From Archilochus colubris (taxonomy: Eukaryota > Chordata > Aves > Apodiformes > Trochilidae): a DNA stretch of 64,000 nucleotides. Position 1 is the stretch's first letter. Each line of letters begins with the position of its first letter. A model generated the notes under the pieces. That model worked only from the letters and a program-made list of their open reading frames with translations, was not told the origin of the DNA and did not search any database. Location: NCBI GenBank assembly GCA_023079485.1, contig CM041084.1, positions 19,992,609-20,056,608 of the forward strand. Direction: 5' to 3'. Below, piece by piece: positions 56,001 through 64,000 of this stretch. The position numbers were made by a program, and so were the translations under genes.

Positions 56001-57260
56001 TTCATCTCCACCTTGCTGTATAAGAAATTTACCAGTGTTTATACTCTCTGTTAACAATATAGTGACACAGCCTGGTGAGCAATAGTGACTTTAGAGAATA
56101 ATTATATATAGTGTAAAAGTACATGTATATATACATGTACGTAGGAATCTAAAATATATATGTGGAGAATATATAGATAATATATGTCATAATACTGTAA
56201 TACTAATATACTATGACATATACTAAAATATTGTGTATAGTATATAATATAAATATATAAATATATAGTATCTGTATAATATATACTTGACTATAAATAT
56301 GACAATAAATTCAAGGATAGCTCCCTCAGCCCCATGGTTATCTAAAACATTGATAGTCACCCAAGGAATCAGAATGGTCAAGTCTAAAGATCCCAAACAT
56401 TTTAATACTGACAAAGAAATCTGCAAAGGGTGAAAGAATTAACTTTTTGTACCTTCATATCCCCGGGAACATAAAACATTCATGTCCCCATAGATATTCC
56501 ACATATTCTTTGCACTCATGCCCTTCTTTAAAAAAACATTATCATGTTCTTCATTGCCAGGACTGAAAAACAAATCTTCTCCTTGGATTGCAAGGAGGCT
56601 TTCATTTCTGCATTCCCACCACTGGAGCTCACTCGTTTGATTACAGGGATAGAGGGTGATCACAGCATGATCCTCCTTTGCTGGCACCCCGAGGCAAAGC
56701 TTCAGTCTCACACTCATAAGCTGATGATCAGTGATCCACCTGAATTTTTGTGATTCATTGTCTTGATGGCAAGTGGCAGTTCTGACTGACTGCACAATGT
56801 TTGCCTGAAGACAAAGCTTGCTGACCCTATTGTATATTGAAAATGTTTCAATGTCTGTAAAACAAAATACAAAGCAAAAGGTTAATACAGAATATATATA
56901 CACATACACAGTAGATATAAGATCCTGCTTCCCATTCACATGAACAGTGAGCTGTTGCATTTATACCAGATAAGAACATGGTGTTATTGGAGTCCACTGC
57001 AACAACAATTTTTATTTTTTTTTTTTGCTGTTAGATCCTGCCCTTGCCCCTTGCTTTCCATTAAGAGGTTCCTGTTTCTATCCCCCAAACTAAAAATGTA
57101 CTTGTAGGGACTGCCACACAACTGTAGATCACCTAGAAAGGCCAGAGGACATAGAAGCACTTTCACAGACACCTTTACAAGAGGCAAGTGGGAGACACGT
57201 ACCTGCCAACTGCAAAGCACCACGAATGAGAGAAAGAGCTATCAGCAACCTGGAGAACAT
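28891..57260 (-). CDS. MRC1L: Macrophage mannose receptor 1-like, copy B (complete 30-exon gene)
   Basis: Thirty exons join in phase to 1416 residues, against 1456 in human MRC1. Domains: signal peptide 1-19; cysteine-rich ricin-B-like 20-153; FN2 154-211; CTLD1 about 212-344; CTLD2 345-496; CTLD3 497-640; CTLD4 641-768; KPEPT hinge 769-780; CTLD5 781-925; CTLD6 926-1074; CTLD7 1075-1207; CTLD8 1208-1351; stalk; transmembrane helix; tail. Family role (known): endocytic clearance of glycoproteins and recognition of microbial glycans. Only CTLD5 has EPN/Glu/WND; CTLD4 has lost all ligand residues, so binding specificity should differ from copy A. The tail is under 20 residues and lacks the FxNxxY endocytic motif of mammalian MRC1. 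The largest introns hold CR1 fragments and simple repeats. All exons are open with GT-AG ends. Confidence 0.95.
29695..29727 (-). CDS. MRC1L: Copy B exon 29 (stalk microexon)
   Basis: 33 nt between TTCACTGAAG and donor GTAAGA, phase 1 both ends. It encodes [10 protein letters not shown]. It was chosen because mammalian MRC1 has a separate stalk exon here and phase fits; skipping it would also keep frame. Confidence 0.6.
31331..31492 (-). CDS. MRC1L: Copy B exon 28 (end of CTLD8)
   Basis: 162 nt between TTGCTCTTCAG and donor GTAATT. It encodes [25 protein letters not shown] and [20 protein letters not shown] is replaced by APS and WND by WDN, so the sugar site is not canonical. Confidence 0.93.
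31674..31790 (-). CDS. MRC1L: Copy B exon 27 (CTLD8 core)
   Basis: 117 nt between TATCTTTCAG and donor GTAATA. It encodes [16 protein letters not shown] and [12 protein letters not shown]. Confidence 0.93.
32240..32392 (-). CDS. MRC1L: Copy B exon 26 (linker and start of CTLD8)
   Basis: 153 nt between CTTCTTTAG and donor GTGAGA. It encodes a Pro-rich linker, [22 protein letters not shown] and [13 protein letters not shown]. Confidence 0.94.
   Translation of the reverse strand, partial: LWLLLTLLSCLETALKHLNSKLGSLTVATATTLKHQLGQAGQWLPLSVLG
33497..33662 (-). CDS. MRC1L: Copy B exon 25 (end of CTLD7)
   Basis: 166 nt between TTTATTTTCAG and donor GTAAGC. It encodes [33 protein letters not shown] and SVCKTS. 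EPK and WKT replace EPN and WND. NES is a possible N-glycosylation site. Confidence 0.94.
33757..33778. repeat. Poly-A run
   Basis: About 22 A on the plus strand, in the copy B intron between exons 24 and 25, about 95 bp upstream (in transcript sense) of the exon 25 acceptor. Confidence 0.85.
34480..34712 (-). CDS. MRC1L: Copy B exon 24 (linker and first half of CTLD7)
   Basis: 233 nt between TGCCTAG and donor GTATGT. It encodes a Thr/Pro linker ([13 protein letters not shown]), [33 protein letters not shown] and [10 protein letters not shown]. It is the counterpart of the edge exon of copy A. Confidence 0.93.
36025..36115 (-). CDS. MRC1L: Copy B exon 23 (end of CTLD6)
   Basis: 91 nt between CTCCTTCAG and donor GTGAGT. 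It encodes [18 protein letters not shown] and [13 protein letters not shown] stands where WND would be. Confidence 0.93.
37323..37519 (-). CDS. MRC1L: Copy B exon 22 (CTLD6 core)
   Basis: 197 nt between TTTCCCTGCAG and donor GTACAG. It encodes [38 protein letters not shown] and an extended loop ending DITVE. It is five codons longer than in copy A. The conserved end (ITVE versus ITIQ) supports the weak donor. Confidence 0.88.
38106..38220 (-). CDS. MRC1L: Copy B exon 21 (start of CTLD6)
   Basis: 115 nt between CCCCTCCAG and donor GTACAT. It encodes [20 protein letters not shown] and [21 protein letters not shown] is a possible N-glycosylation site. Confidence 0.93.
38669..38735. repeat. Short imperfect tandem repeat
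   Basis: Three to four units of the type agcagacaaaaaaa, in the copy B intron between exons 20 and 21. Confidence 0.6.
39265..39401 (-). CDS. MRC1L: Copy B exon 20 (end of CTLD5 with WND, and linker)
   Basis: 137 nt between TTTTTTAG and donor GTATGT. It begins GLWNDINC, the second half of the calcium/mannose site, then [15 protein letters not shown] and GGCPESW, opening CTLD6. NSS and NST are possible N-glycosylation sites. Confidence 0.95.
39837..39937 (-). CDS. MRC1L: Copy B exon 19 (CTLD5 sugar loop, EPN intact)
   Basis: 101 nt between TTTCTTTAAG and donor GTAAGT. It encodes [14 protein letters not shown] and [12 protein letters not shown]: the EPN triplet plus the downstream Glu ligand. 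With exon 20 this makes the only complete mannose-type set in copy B. Confidence 0.95.
40835..41100 (-). mobile_element. Old CR1 LINE fragment (antisense)
   Basis: It starts aatcatataatcataaaatt and gattggaagggaccttaaga, an eroded antisense CR1 3' end, followed by degenerate body. It lies in the copy B intron between exons 18 and 19. Confidence 0.7.
41739..41803 (-). CDS. MRC1L: Copy B exon 18 (CTLD5 core strand)
   Basis: 65 nt between TTCTGTTTCAG and donor GTAAGT. It encodes [17 protein letters not shown]. Confidence 0.9.
42411..42586 (-). CDS. MRC1L: Copy B exon 17 (start of CTLD5)
   Basis: 176 nt between TTATCTTCCAG and donor GTAAGA. It encodes [33 protein letters not shown] and [11 protein letters not shown]. 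Confidence 0.94.
42706..42741 (-). CDS. MRC1L: Copy B exon 16 (CTLD4-CTLD5 hinge microexon)
   Basis: 36 nt between TTGTTTTGCAG and donor GTAGGT, phase 1 both ends. It encodes [11 protein letters not shown]. The KPEPT core is shared with copy A. Confidence 0.85.
43074..43218 (-). CDS. MRC1L: Copy B exon 15 (CTLD4 sugar loop, site lost)
   Basis: 145 nt between TTCTTCTATAG and donor GTAGAT, the same length and phase as copy A. The fold residues remain (YTDW, KFCGVL, WVCQIKK). However, EPN reads SRN in [12 protein letters not shown], the downstream Glu is Lys, and WND reads WEL. No calcium-dependent sugar binding is expected from this CTLD4. Confidence 0.92.
43770..44120 (+). mobile_element. Ancient CR1-type LINE fragment (sense)
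   Basis: It contains eroded stretches recalling old CR1 reverse-transcriptase sequence: ttcttgataagatctcatct, gattgggttaaaaagtagga, then aatcctgcaggag. It lies in the copy B intron between exons 14 and 15. Boundaries are approximate. Confidence 0.5.
44415..44493 (-). CDS. MRC1L: Copy B exon 14 (CTLD4 core)
   Basis: 79 nt between AGTGATGCTAG and donor GTGAGT. It encodes [20 protein letters not shown] and SDGSP. It is three codons shorter than in copy A. Confidence 0.88.
45108..45235 (-). CDS. MRC1L: Copy B exon 13 (start of CTLD4)
   Basis: 128 nt between TCTCTCCACAG and donor GTGAGT. It encodes [19 protein letters not shown] and [11 protein letters not shown]. Confidence 0.92.
45739..45938 (-). 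CDS. MRC1L: Copy B exon 12 (end of CTLD3, linker, start of CTLD4)
   Basis: 200 nt between TTCTTGTAAAG and donor GTAAGT. It encodes [26 protein letters not shown], a Pro/Thr linker and [16 protein letters not shown]. Confidence 0.94.
46480..47660 (-). mobile_element. Ancient CR1-type LINE fragment (antisense)
   Basis: Eroded antisense stretches include atcctgcatattctcacagg, agtatcatcagaaagttttg, cacctcattattctaccttc and gtttgttgaacagcacaggc, recalling old tetrapod CR1. It lies in the copy B intron between exons 11 and 12. Ends are uncertain. Confidence 0.6.
48225..48373 (-). CDS. MRC1L: Copy B exon 11 (CTLD3 core)
   Basis: 149 nt between CCTTTCACAG and donor GTAGGT. It encodes [26 protein letters not shown] and [10 protein letters not shown]. 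Confidence 0.95.
48603..48718 (-). CDS. MRC1L: Copy B exon 10 (start of CTLD3)
   Basis: 116 nt between ATGTTACAG and donor GTATGA. It encodes [28 protein letters not shown]. An upstream in-frame ATG in the intron is irrelevant. Confidence 0.94.
49057..49170 (-). CDS. MRC1L: Copy B exon 9 (end of CTLD2 and linker)
   Basis: 114 nt between CCTGTCACAG and donor GTGAGC. It encodes [17 protein letters not shown] and a linker ending DAGCKK. Confidence 0.93.
49810..49967 (-). CDS. MRC1L: Copy B exon 8 (CTLD2 core)
   Basis: 158 nt between ATGTTTTAG and donor GTAACA. It encodes [24 protein letters not shown] and [15 protein letters not shown]. The EPS triplet is close to EPN, but exon 9 has WAD rather than WND. 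Confidence 0.94.
50480..50582 (+). mobile_element. Short CR1 3'-end remnant (sense)
   Basis: It contains gaggttggaacaaatgacct followed by ccagggctccttctggccta, an eroded CR1 3' end. It lies next to the AAAAAGG array. Confidence 0.6.
50648..50790. repeat. AAAAAGG heptanucleotide microsatellite (about 20 units)
   Basis: A near-perfect tandem array of AAAAAGG on the plus strand (CCTTTTT in the transcript), 180 bp beyond the donor of copy B exon 7. It creates stop-free frames on both strands (a KRKKEKG repeat on plus) that are not genes. Confidence 0.95.
50967..51149 (-). CDS. MRC1L: Copy B exon 7 (start of CTLD2)
   Basis: 183 nt between CTTCTTCATAG and donor GTGAGT. It encodes [30 protein letters not shown] and MVSRLGY. 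Confidence 0.95.
51988..52122 (-). CDS. MRC1L: Copy B exon 6 (end of CTLD1 and linker)
   Basis: 135 nt between CTTTTCCAAAG and donor GTATGT. It encodes [30 protein letters not shown] and a short linker. Confidence 0.94.
52472..52576 (-). CDS. MRC1L: Copy B exon 5 (CTLD1 core)
   Basis: 105 nt between AGAATTAACAG and donor GTAGCT. It encodes [19 protein letters not shown] and [14 protein letters not shown]. Confidence 0.94.
53480..53638 (-). CDS. MRC1L: Copy B exon 4 (start of CTLD1)
   Basis: 159 nt between TTTCTCTACAG and donor GTAAGG. It encodes [19 protein letters not shown] and [18 protein letters not shown]. Confidence 0.95.
55131..55304 (-). CDS. MRC1L: Copy B exon 3 (fibronectin type II domain)
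   Basis: 174 nt between CCTTCTCAG and donor GTAAGT. It has the FN2 signature [32 protein letters not shown] and RYGFCP with four Cys. In mammalian MRC1 this module binds collagens (known). Confidence 0.96.
56090..56310. repeat. AT-rich tract with perfect palindromes
   Basis: A TA-rich stretch in copy B intron 2. It contains a perfect 22-bp palindrome at 56119-56140 and an 11-bp inverted repeat (56181-56191 with 56212-56222) around a 20-base loop. Confidence 0.8.
56453..56854 (-). CDS. MRC1L: Copy B exon 2 (cysteine-rich, ricin-B-like domain)
   Basis: 402 nt between TTTGTTTTACAG and donor GTACAA, phase 1 both ends. It encodes about 134 residues with six Cys (KLCLQ, TATCHQ, LKLCLG, LYPCNQ, WWECRN, VLCSRG) and beta-trefoil signatures FRWI and LQWWEC. 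In mammals this domain binds sulfated N-acetylgalactosamine sugars (known); the ligand in birds is not deducible here. NQT and NES are possible N-glycosylation sites. Confidence 0.94.
57203..57260 (-). CDS. MRC1L: Copy B exon 1 (signal peptide)
   Basis: ATG at 57260-57258, [19 protein letters not shown], donor GTACGT after 58 nt (phase 1), which joins exon 2 to give DIETFSIYN. Composition and position fit a cleavable signal peptide. Confidence 0.92.
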
Positions 57261-57410
57261 CACTGCTGATGCTGCTTTCCTTTCTTCCCTTCACCAAAAC
57301 CTGAACTGCTGAGGTCAGAGTTGCTGGCATTAAAGTCCTGCTGAAGAGAGGACAGTGAGCAGTCCTCCTCAGCTTCAGAGGCTGGATGGCTGAGTAGAAA
57401 CCTCTGAGTG

Positions 57411-57437
57411 CTAAATAAGGAAATATTCTGTCACATG
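57411..57437 (-). promoter_or_regulatory. Putative core promoter block of copy B, conserved with copy A
   Basis: Minus strand: CATGTGACAG, A, ATATTTCCTTATTTAG, 151 bp before the ATG. It differs at one base of 27 from the block before copy A, while the flanking sequence between block and ATG is much more diverged. E-box, ETS-like and TATA-like elements as in the copy A entry. Confidence 0.65.
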
Positions 57438-60400
57438 CCACGTCTAAAAAAAAAAAAAAAAAAGAGGAGTACACAGCACAAATTTTGCCTACAAATAAGA
57501 ATGGCTCCTCACTGTGGGCAAATCATGCTGCAGGTGGTGCACAGGTTATGTCTCAATAGTCTCCTGCTGTGTCTCCTCAAGAAACATCTGAAGAGCTCAT
57601 GAAATCAAGTAAGCAGTGAAATACCAAAGACAGAAATTCAGCCTCAGCGTTTAAATGTTACACCTGAATTACAGGGTGAAAAATATCCATCAGGAAAACA
57701 TGTCAGTCTCCAATTGTCATTTGTGAGATGAGACAAGATTAAATTTCATAGGATTTAGGTGAAATTCACTCCACAAGATATTGTAAATTTTTTTCCCTCC
57801 TAAATGAGATTACCATTGTCCTAATGACCTTTATTTCTGAATAAATGCAACTGGGAGACCAGCATCCAAGCCTACCTGAAAAATGTTTTAAAAACAATCC
57901 CCTTTTTCCTGGGAAGTAGGTGAATCTTATGTGACAGTCACCCTAAGAGCCAGCCAGAGTTTCAGGAAATGCCACATATCTCCTCTTACTCAGATCACAA
58001 AGAAAGCACACAAGATTATGTTTTCCACTAGGCACTATCCCTACAGTTGCATAGGAGCCTGGCTTTATCAAGGTAGAATTTAACCATTAAAATATTTATT
58101 TTGTTAAGAAAAAATTATAAATGGAAAAAACAATCTCTGATGTGCAAATATAGTTTTAAGTGTAGCAACATATTTGTTTAGCACCTCTAGCAAAAATTTG
58201 ATAGCAAAAAAAATTGGCATCATCTCCTGTTTCTTGCTAAAATAATTGCATTTCCTAGGCACAAGATGTGTTCCTACTTGATTGGTCAGCAGAAAGACAA
58301 TGCAAGAAAGACAGTTCCCCAAGAAAGTCTACAGGATTAAAACAAAAAGGAGAAATCAAATTGTGAAACAAGAAATTACAAGGAAATGCTAGGTACAGAT
58401 GTTAGGAAGTTATGAGTAAGGTTAAATGAATTTCCTTTTTCAGATGATGAGAAAATATATTATCAACAACAATAAAGTCAACATCTTTCTCTAGAATTTT
58501 TTTTTGTTGTTGTTTTTTTAAAAAAAGTCGTTTAATCAGCTGCTAAAGACCTTACCTAGAAAGAGTAAAACTTTTGCTTGGCCTGAACTGATTTAGTCTA
58601 GTCCCTTGTTACTTAATATTCAATTGCTAGATGTACATCCTAGACACTAATCTTATAAAAAGATTACCAATAGCATAAAAGCTGACTTGCTAGGGATTCT
58701 CTGGAAATCCTACTGAGTTTATTGTACTACTATTCACTCAAAGATTAAGAGGAAAAAAGCAGCACAAAATCAACAGCAGCCTACACCTCAGCCTGTCTGA
58801 TGAATCTAAATACATAGCAGGTGGGAGGTAACATCACAGGATTGCTTTGCAGGTGAGAAGTTGCTGATTACTGATGCCAGGTATTCACAGGCAGGGACAT
58901 AGAAAGGTCTATAAAGTGTTTTGTGATTCTTGAAGAGCAAAGATCCTTTAGGAACTGCTCTGCTGAGACAGCAATGCCCCCTGGGGTAAGCCCTCCCCAT
59001 GCACTCAGCCTCAGGGTGTTGTTCTCAGATGTGCATTTACACAGCTGACACAGGAAGCCACTGGATCAACATCAGCCCCTCACTTCTTGAAGTGCTCAGC
59101 ATCAGCCCAGCCCCACTTGATTAAAGATTTGTGACAGCTGAGGCTAAAATGTGCCCTGCCTAAACATACTCCAGATTAACACCTCAGGTCATTTTGCTGC
59201 CACTTTATTATTCCACCCATAAAAGCATATGTGGTCTTCTGTATTTAATGTTCCTCTCATTTCTTCTGTACAAACTAAAAAAACTCTTTACTGTATGTGT
59301 CTTTTAGGAATCTGTTTTGGTTTTGTAACAAAAAAAGGTTTCAGTAGAGGGAGAAGTGTTTTCAAGTGCAGATAATAATAAACCTGCTGATTTTCCTCCT
59401 TTAAAGTGGTATCATACTCAGCAGTACTGAATTCCATGACTTTTAAGGGCATGGGGGACGAATTTAGACCACAGGAGGGAAGCCTAGAGCAGGACGTGAT
59501 AACAGTCTGTAAAAGATATAAAATGTTGCTGCATGAGACAGAGTCATAAATAATCTCACATACCTATTTAGGATTAGACAAGAAATACAGGAAAAGAGAA
59601 GATTAGGATAGAAAATTAGCTTCTTGGGGAAAAAAAAACAAAACAACTTTTAAATGGTTGAATTAAGTACTTGTAGAGATCAAAGATTATTTAATGAGAC
59701 AATTTAAAAAAAAAAAACAAATAAACAAAAAAAGGAAAGTATTTTTAGGAAGCAATCAGTCTCATTTTTCTTTTATCACCAAGAGTAGTCTTCAGGGTTT
59801 CCCAGCTTTCCTTTCTATCTCTAGAATTATGATCTACTTTCAGGCTTCAGGTCAACATTCGTGAGAAGAATTGTAGTTGTGGCATTGATTTTCAGTCTTA
59901 AACTGATGGAGCTTCTGACTTCTCTGTTAATGGAGTTCAACACAAGTGAGTCTTGGGCAATTCCAGGATGCTGGGGATGAACACAGCAATGTATGAGTGA
60001 CTGCCACAGAGAAGGGCTCACAGGTAGCCCCTCAGCTGCTTTGCCAGCCCCTTGAGGCATTAATGTTACTATAGTTAGAAGGGGGAAAAAAGGGTCTGTA
60101 GGTCTTCAATCCAATCATATAACCAATCATATAACCATAGAAGAGGTTATTTAGAAAGGAAGGAAAATTGGTGAAAAAAGACACCCTTTGCAATATAAGC
60201 TAGGGAAAAGTGAAGGGTGAAGGAGAGGAGATTCAAGGCTGAGCTTCACCAACAGCCTGAGTCAGTTCTCCCAAGGCCTGTGACAGCCCCTTTCTGTCCT
60301 GTGTGCAGGGCTATAATCACCCTGGAGCTGGCACTGTGCCTGCCTGCTTCTATACAGAGCCTTTTCAGCATGCTAAGACAGCAGAGATTCATTCAGCTTT

Positions 60401-61124
60401 TTCCTTGATGTGCTGAAGCAGCTTGTGGCAAGGTTAAACTTGGGTAGGGGCTCAAAAAATTCTTTGTTGACATTTTTGAGGTGTTACATTGAGAACAGCA
60501 TGCTGAGCTGAGAGAGTAAACTGTGTAGCCAAGGTCATCACCATCCTGATAGATGTCTGAGTGAGCATCAGCAGCTCAGGAGGTCACAGGCTCCTCCTGT
60601 GAGTTAAGGAAGGATTCACACCTTGGAGGCTTCACCTGAGGATGCGTGTCACAGCTGCAGATGTTGCCTACCCCTGCCTGGTGACCCAAGAGTATTTGGA
60701 CCTCAATATTTTGGCTGAGGTACAGCAAACCAATGTGTGTTCCATGACTGCTGATTTAGAGATAAACTCATCAACCTTTTGTACCACCCTTTAGCTGCTT
60801 CTCGTTAAATGAGCCTCAGCAATAATTGGAAATAATCAACATGAATCTTTGGACTATTGTTTAAGTAAGGATTTGTGTAAGGAAAAAATAATTAATCTAG
60901 CCATACTTCCTGGATAATGGTATATAGGTATAAAAATAACTGGAAAAATTTCTGTTCTTTATATTATCTCTATGATGAGTCATTGTTTTCTTCCTTTGCT
61001 TTATCACTGTTTCCTTCCTTACAAAATATGTATATATACCAATTTCCAGAAAGAAACACTTCAAAATATTTTCCATGGGTTAATATTTCAAGGAGTACCT
61101 AGAGGATGCTACTAGTTATATGGA

Positions 61125-61215
61125 CTGGTGTTAGGTAGTCCTGCACATAGCAGGGTGTTGAATTTCATGATCATTACAGGTCCCTTCAAACTTGAGGTAT
61201 GCTATGGTTCTACAA
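61125..61215 (+). mobile_element. CR1 3'-end remnant (sense)
   Basis: It reads cagggtgttgaatttcatga, then tcattacaggtcccttcaaa, cttgaggtatgctatggttc, an eroded CR1 3' end. Confidence 0.7.
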
Positions 61216-61598
61216 TAATTTTCTGCACCTTTTAATAATTTTCCATATGTTAACTCTCCACTGTACCAAAAGCCATCATTTGACTTCAATATTTAAGAGT
61301 AGTGTATAGAAGCTGGAAGATTGGCCAACAATATATTTAATAGTTTTCTTCATACACAACCTGTGGATTGGTGAGATCCAGAATATCATTTTAAGTATGG
61401 GTAGAAAGGGTACAGGAAAAATATCACACCTGAAAAATGTCATAATGCCAGGTGCCCAGTACAGATTTCTGGCCTGACATACCTGTCTGTCCCTGTGGGG
61501 GTAGGAGGTATGCAGTAACTGTGGTTTTTTTATCAGCTGCCAAAGATGCCGCTGTAGTTCTTCCCCTTCCCACCTTCCAGCTACAATTGTATCAAACC

Positions 61599-61775
61599 TT
61601 TTTTTTTTTTTTTTTTACAGAAAGAGGAAGGAAATTTCATGATTAACAGTGTAGAAGGAGATAAAGCAGACATTCACATGGACTGCTACCAAAGAAATCT
61701 CTTAACTACAAAGTTATAAAAAGATGTAGGTCTCAGTTTCTTTTTTTTTTCCTTTTTCTTTTTTTTTTTTTTTCC
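61599..61775. repeat. Two T-rich low-complexity tracts
   Basis: Eighteen T at 61599-61616 and a T/C tract at 61741-61775, with about 125 bp of ordinary sequence between them. Confidence 0.8.
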
Positions 61776-64000
61776 TGGGAAGTAACACACAGTAGTTCAA
61801 ATAAAGAGTAAAAGGAGCTCTGTGCACAGCTCTAGGGTCTGGATTTAATAGTTTCCAGATTTCTTTGCTATGAAAAGCATCTAAATTCATCACAGCTTTT
61901 CCAGGGATAGTCTGAGCTTTGTAATATCACTGAAATGCACTTTGCTCCTCTTTTATTTCTTTTTGCTGTGTGGAATTTGTAACTATAGGAGCAGAAAGTG
62001 CTCAGTCATCAGTTCAGGTTCCCTGCTTCTCAGGACTGCCTAATCATGCATTATTTAGCTTGAACATTCTCTGTTCACACTATTTTTGCCAAACCAGTTG
62101 TGCAGAATTGGAGAATTGGAGAGAAAAGCATCCATTCCTTTCCTAAAGTAATCTATATTTAAGCAGAGAGTCACCTAAGCTCCACTAATAAGCCTGAGAA
62201 GAGCTACAAGTGTGATGGTCATGGTTGGAATTTATAGTTCAGAATCTGTTTGTAGGACAAGATTTGTTTGTCTAGTTCTGGCATTTTAAACCTGCAGGGA
62301 GCTGGAGCCAGGGTTCCAGCTCCTCTTTAGCCCAGCCACTAGCCATGGCCATGCAGTTGGAGCAGCTTCCCTCTTGCCTCTTCTCTCTCTGTTTCACCCA
62401 CTCCTTGCTGCATGGACAAAAAAAGAGAAGCATCCTCACCCAAAGTAAGCCAGACACCACATTTAGGAAACTTTGAAGGGTGTAGATTCCTGTCCTTTTG
62501 TCTGCTGCTGGTATTCTACACACCATGACTGTTATAAACAAGACAGTAACCTGCAGCCACTGCTACCACCATGTAACTATCTTAAAGAAAATCTTACAGC
62601 AGATTAGAGCACAAAATGCTGAAGGCATCTAATGCTTCTTGTTGAGCCCTGCCTTCCCAGGGAAGAGATAAATTCCTAGCAGAAATGCACCAAGCTGTTT
62701 TCTGGGGATATATATCCAAAGCAAAATGTAGAGAGGTTATAGTACTTATATAGTACTTAGCTCTCTGATAAAAACAAGTCTGAAAAAATGTGAGAAAATT
62801 GATAAAATGTACTCAACATGGGTATTTCAAACAGGAAGAATGGTTTCATCCCACTGGTGTCAATAGCCTAGGGAATCATCTAATAGAGAAAAAAAATTGT
62901 CAGATGCTCTTTTGCATTATTAACAAAAACCTAGCAATTTCTTCTCAAAAGCAGAGACAGAATTTAGAAATTTAGAATTTAAACTTGCAAAGCTGAATCT
63001 TGTCATTCCTGTCTCTGCAACAAATAAAGGTTAAGAGGATGGAGAAGGAAGTGAAAAATAATTAAAAATGTAGTAACAGGCTGTATGTAGAAATATCTAC
63101 TTGACAAACAGCTGTAAAAGGAACTGGTCATACCCAGTCAGATTCCTATGGACAAAATCAGAATCTCTATGTTGAGCAAGAAATTTTTCAACTACTCTGC
63201 AAATGCCGATGTCATGCTTTTTAGTTAATACTTAAATCCAAGCACACAATCTAAGCAGTCACATCATCCATCAAAGTACTCTTTTGTAGATGCTGTTCAT
63301 ACCACCTCCTGTACAGAGTGCTGTTAGCTTAGCTAAATTTCCATATTTATGAAGCCAATTTGCATTTGGAATGAGTTTGGCCTCCTGCCCACATTTTTAG
63401 TAATCTCAGTCTTTTTCTTGGCAGCATCACAGTCTATCAAACCTATGTCTATTCTGGAAAGGTTCAGTGCAGAATACATTTTCCTTGTTATTTCACACGT
63501 GGCAGTTTCACTGTATTCATGAGCTTAATTCTTCATACCAAAACATATGCATGCACTGTTTAAAGTGCACTCTTCATTGCAGTAACATTTTGTCAGATGC
63601 TTTGTTATGAGGCATTTAAGCAACAGAAGATGAGCAAATAATTGCAAGATGATTTCCTGTAGCATGAACATCAATTAGTTCTGCACAACTTCTGTCCAGC
63701 ATTGCATAAGACAATGGTATGGATTAAAGATCAAAACCCAGTGTGATGTTTGGGCTGCAGGACACCCCCATAAATTATTTTCATCTACTATATAGATCTT
63801 TTTTGTAAAAAGATGATCTTGATTATTCTTAACACTTTGAGACTGGCTGAAGTATTTGGAGATACTTAGTAAACACTGATACAGTATGAGTATATCAAAA
63901 ACCAACACACAGTATGAGGAAAAAAGGGGAACCAAAGAACTATAAGCCTGACAGACTGCTTTGAATTCATGGAGAAGTAGTAGGAAAAAAGGTGCTATGA

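Larger units (their letters stand above)
57438..64000. other. Upstream flank without a recognisable gene
   Basis: 6.5 kb of AT-rich DNA. Both strands were read for lectin exons, transmembrane tail exons and other domains; only short unsupported frames occur. It contains T-rich tracts at 61599-61616 and 61741-61775, a small duplicated 14-mer near 60111-60140 and one CR1 remnant. It may hold distal regulatory sequence of copy B. Confidence 0.55.

Noticed and set aside
1..57260. Alternative assignment of the two genes to PLA2R1, MRC2 or LY75
   Set aside because: Eight CTLDs with canonical EPN/WND in CTLD4 or CTLD5, the KPEPT hinge exon and the 30-exon layout fit MRC1 better. LY75 has ten CTLDs, PLA2R1 lacks mannose sites, and MRC2 has its sugar site in CTLD2.
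62272..62541. 89-codon minus-strand frame in the upstream flank
   Set aside because: No recognisable domain, no signal of exon structure, and ordinary length for random open frames.

Overview
This window is vertebrate, almost certainly avian, genomic DNA. It is AT-rich and intron-rich, and carries several CR1 LINE fragments with the characteristic CR1 3' end. All recognisable protein-coding sequence lies on the minus strand and belongs to two tandem macrophage mannose receptor 1-like (MRC1-like) genes. Birds are known to carry a tandem MRC1-like cluster where mammals have one MRC1.

Copy B (57260 down to 28891) is complete. I could join 30 exons with consistent splice phase into a 4251-nt reading frame (1416 residues). 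It encodes a signal peptide, cysteine-rich ricin-B-like domain, fibronectin type II domain, eight C-type lectin-like domains (CTLD1-8), a short stalk, one transmembrane segment and a very short cytosolic tail. Exon number and domain order match mammalian MRC1. Copy A (27121 down to the left edge) starts only about 1.8 kb after the stop codon of copy B. It has 23 exons in the window (1022 residues, ending inside CTLD7); its CTLD8, membrane segment and tail lie beyond base 1.

The copies appear specialised. Copy A keeps the calcium/mannose-type site in CTLD4 (EPN, Glu, WND) but has EPD/WKD in CTLD5. Copy B is the reverse: CTLD4 has lost every ligand residue and CTLD5 keeps EPN/WND. Copy A has no visible exon for the cysteine-rich domain, and its signal-peptide exon joins the FN2 exon in phase. 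Copy B has a tail of under 20 residues with no FxNxxY-type endocytosis motif. Upstream of both start codons is a 27-bp block matching at 26 positions, with an E-box, an ETS-like core and an AT-rich TATA-like stretch: probably a duplicated macrophage promoter.

Layout: 1-27121 copy A; 27122-28890 short intergenic segment; 28891-57260 copy B; 57261-57437 copy B promoter; 57438-64000 upstream DNA with no gene I can support. Intron content includes a roughly 1-kb degenerate pentanucleotide array (9690-10670) inside the intron that splits CTLD4 of copy A, a heptanucleotide AAAAAGG array (50648-50790), AT-rich palindromes (56090-56310) and CR1 pieces of different age and orientation. Exon boundaries were placed by eye from splice signals, phase and paralogue comparison; no alignment was run.
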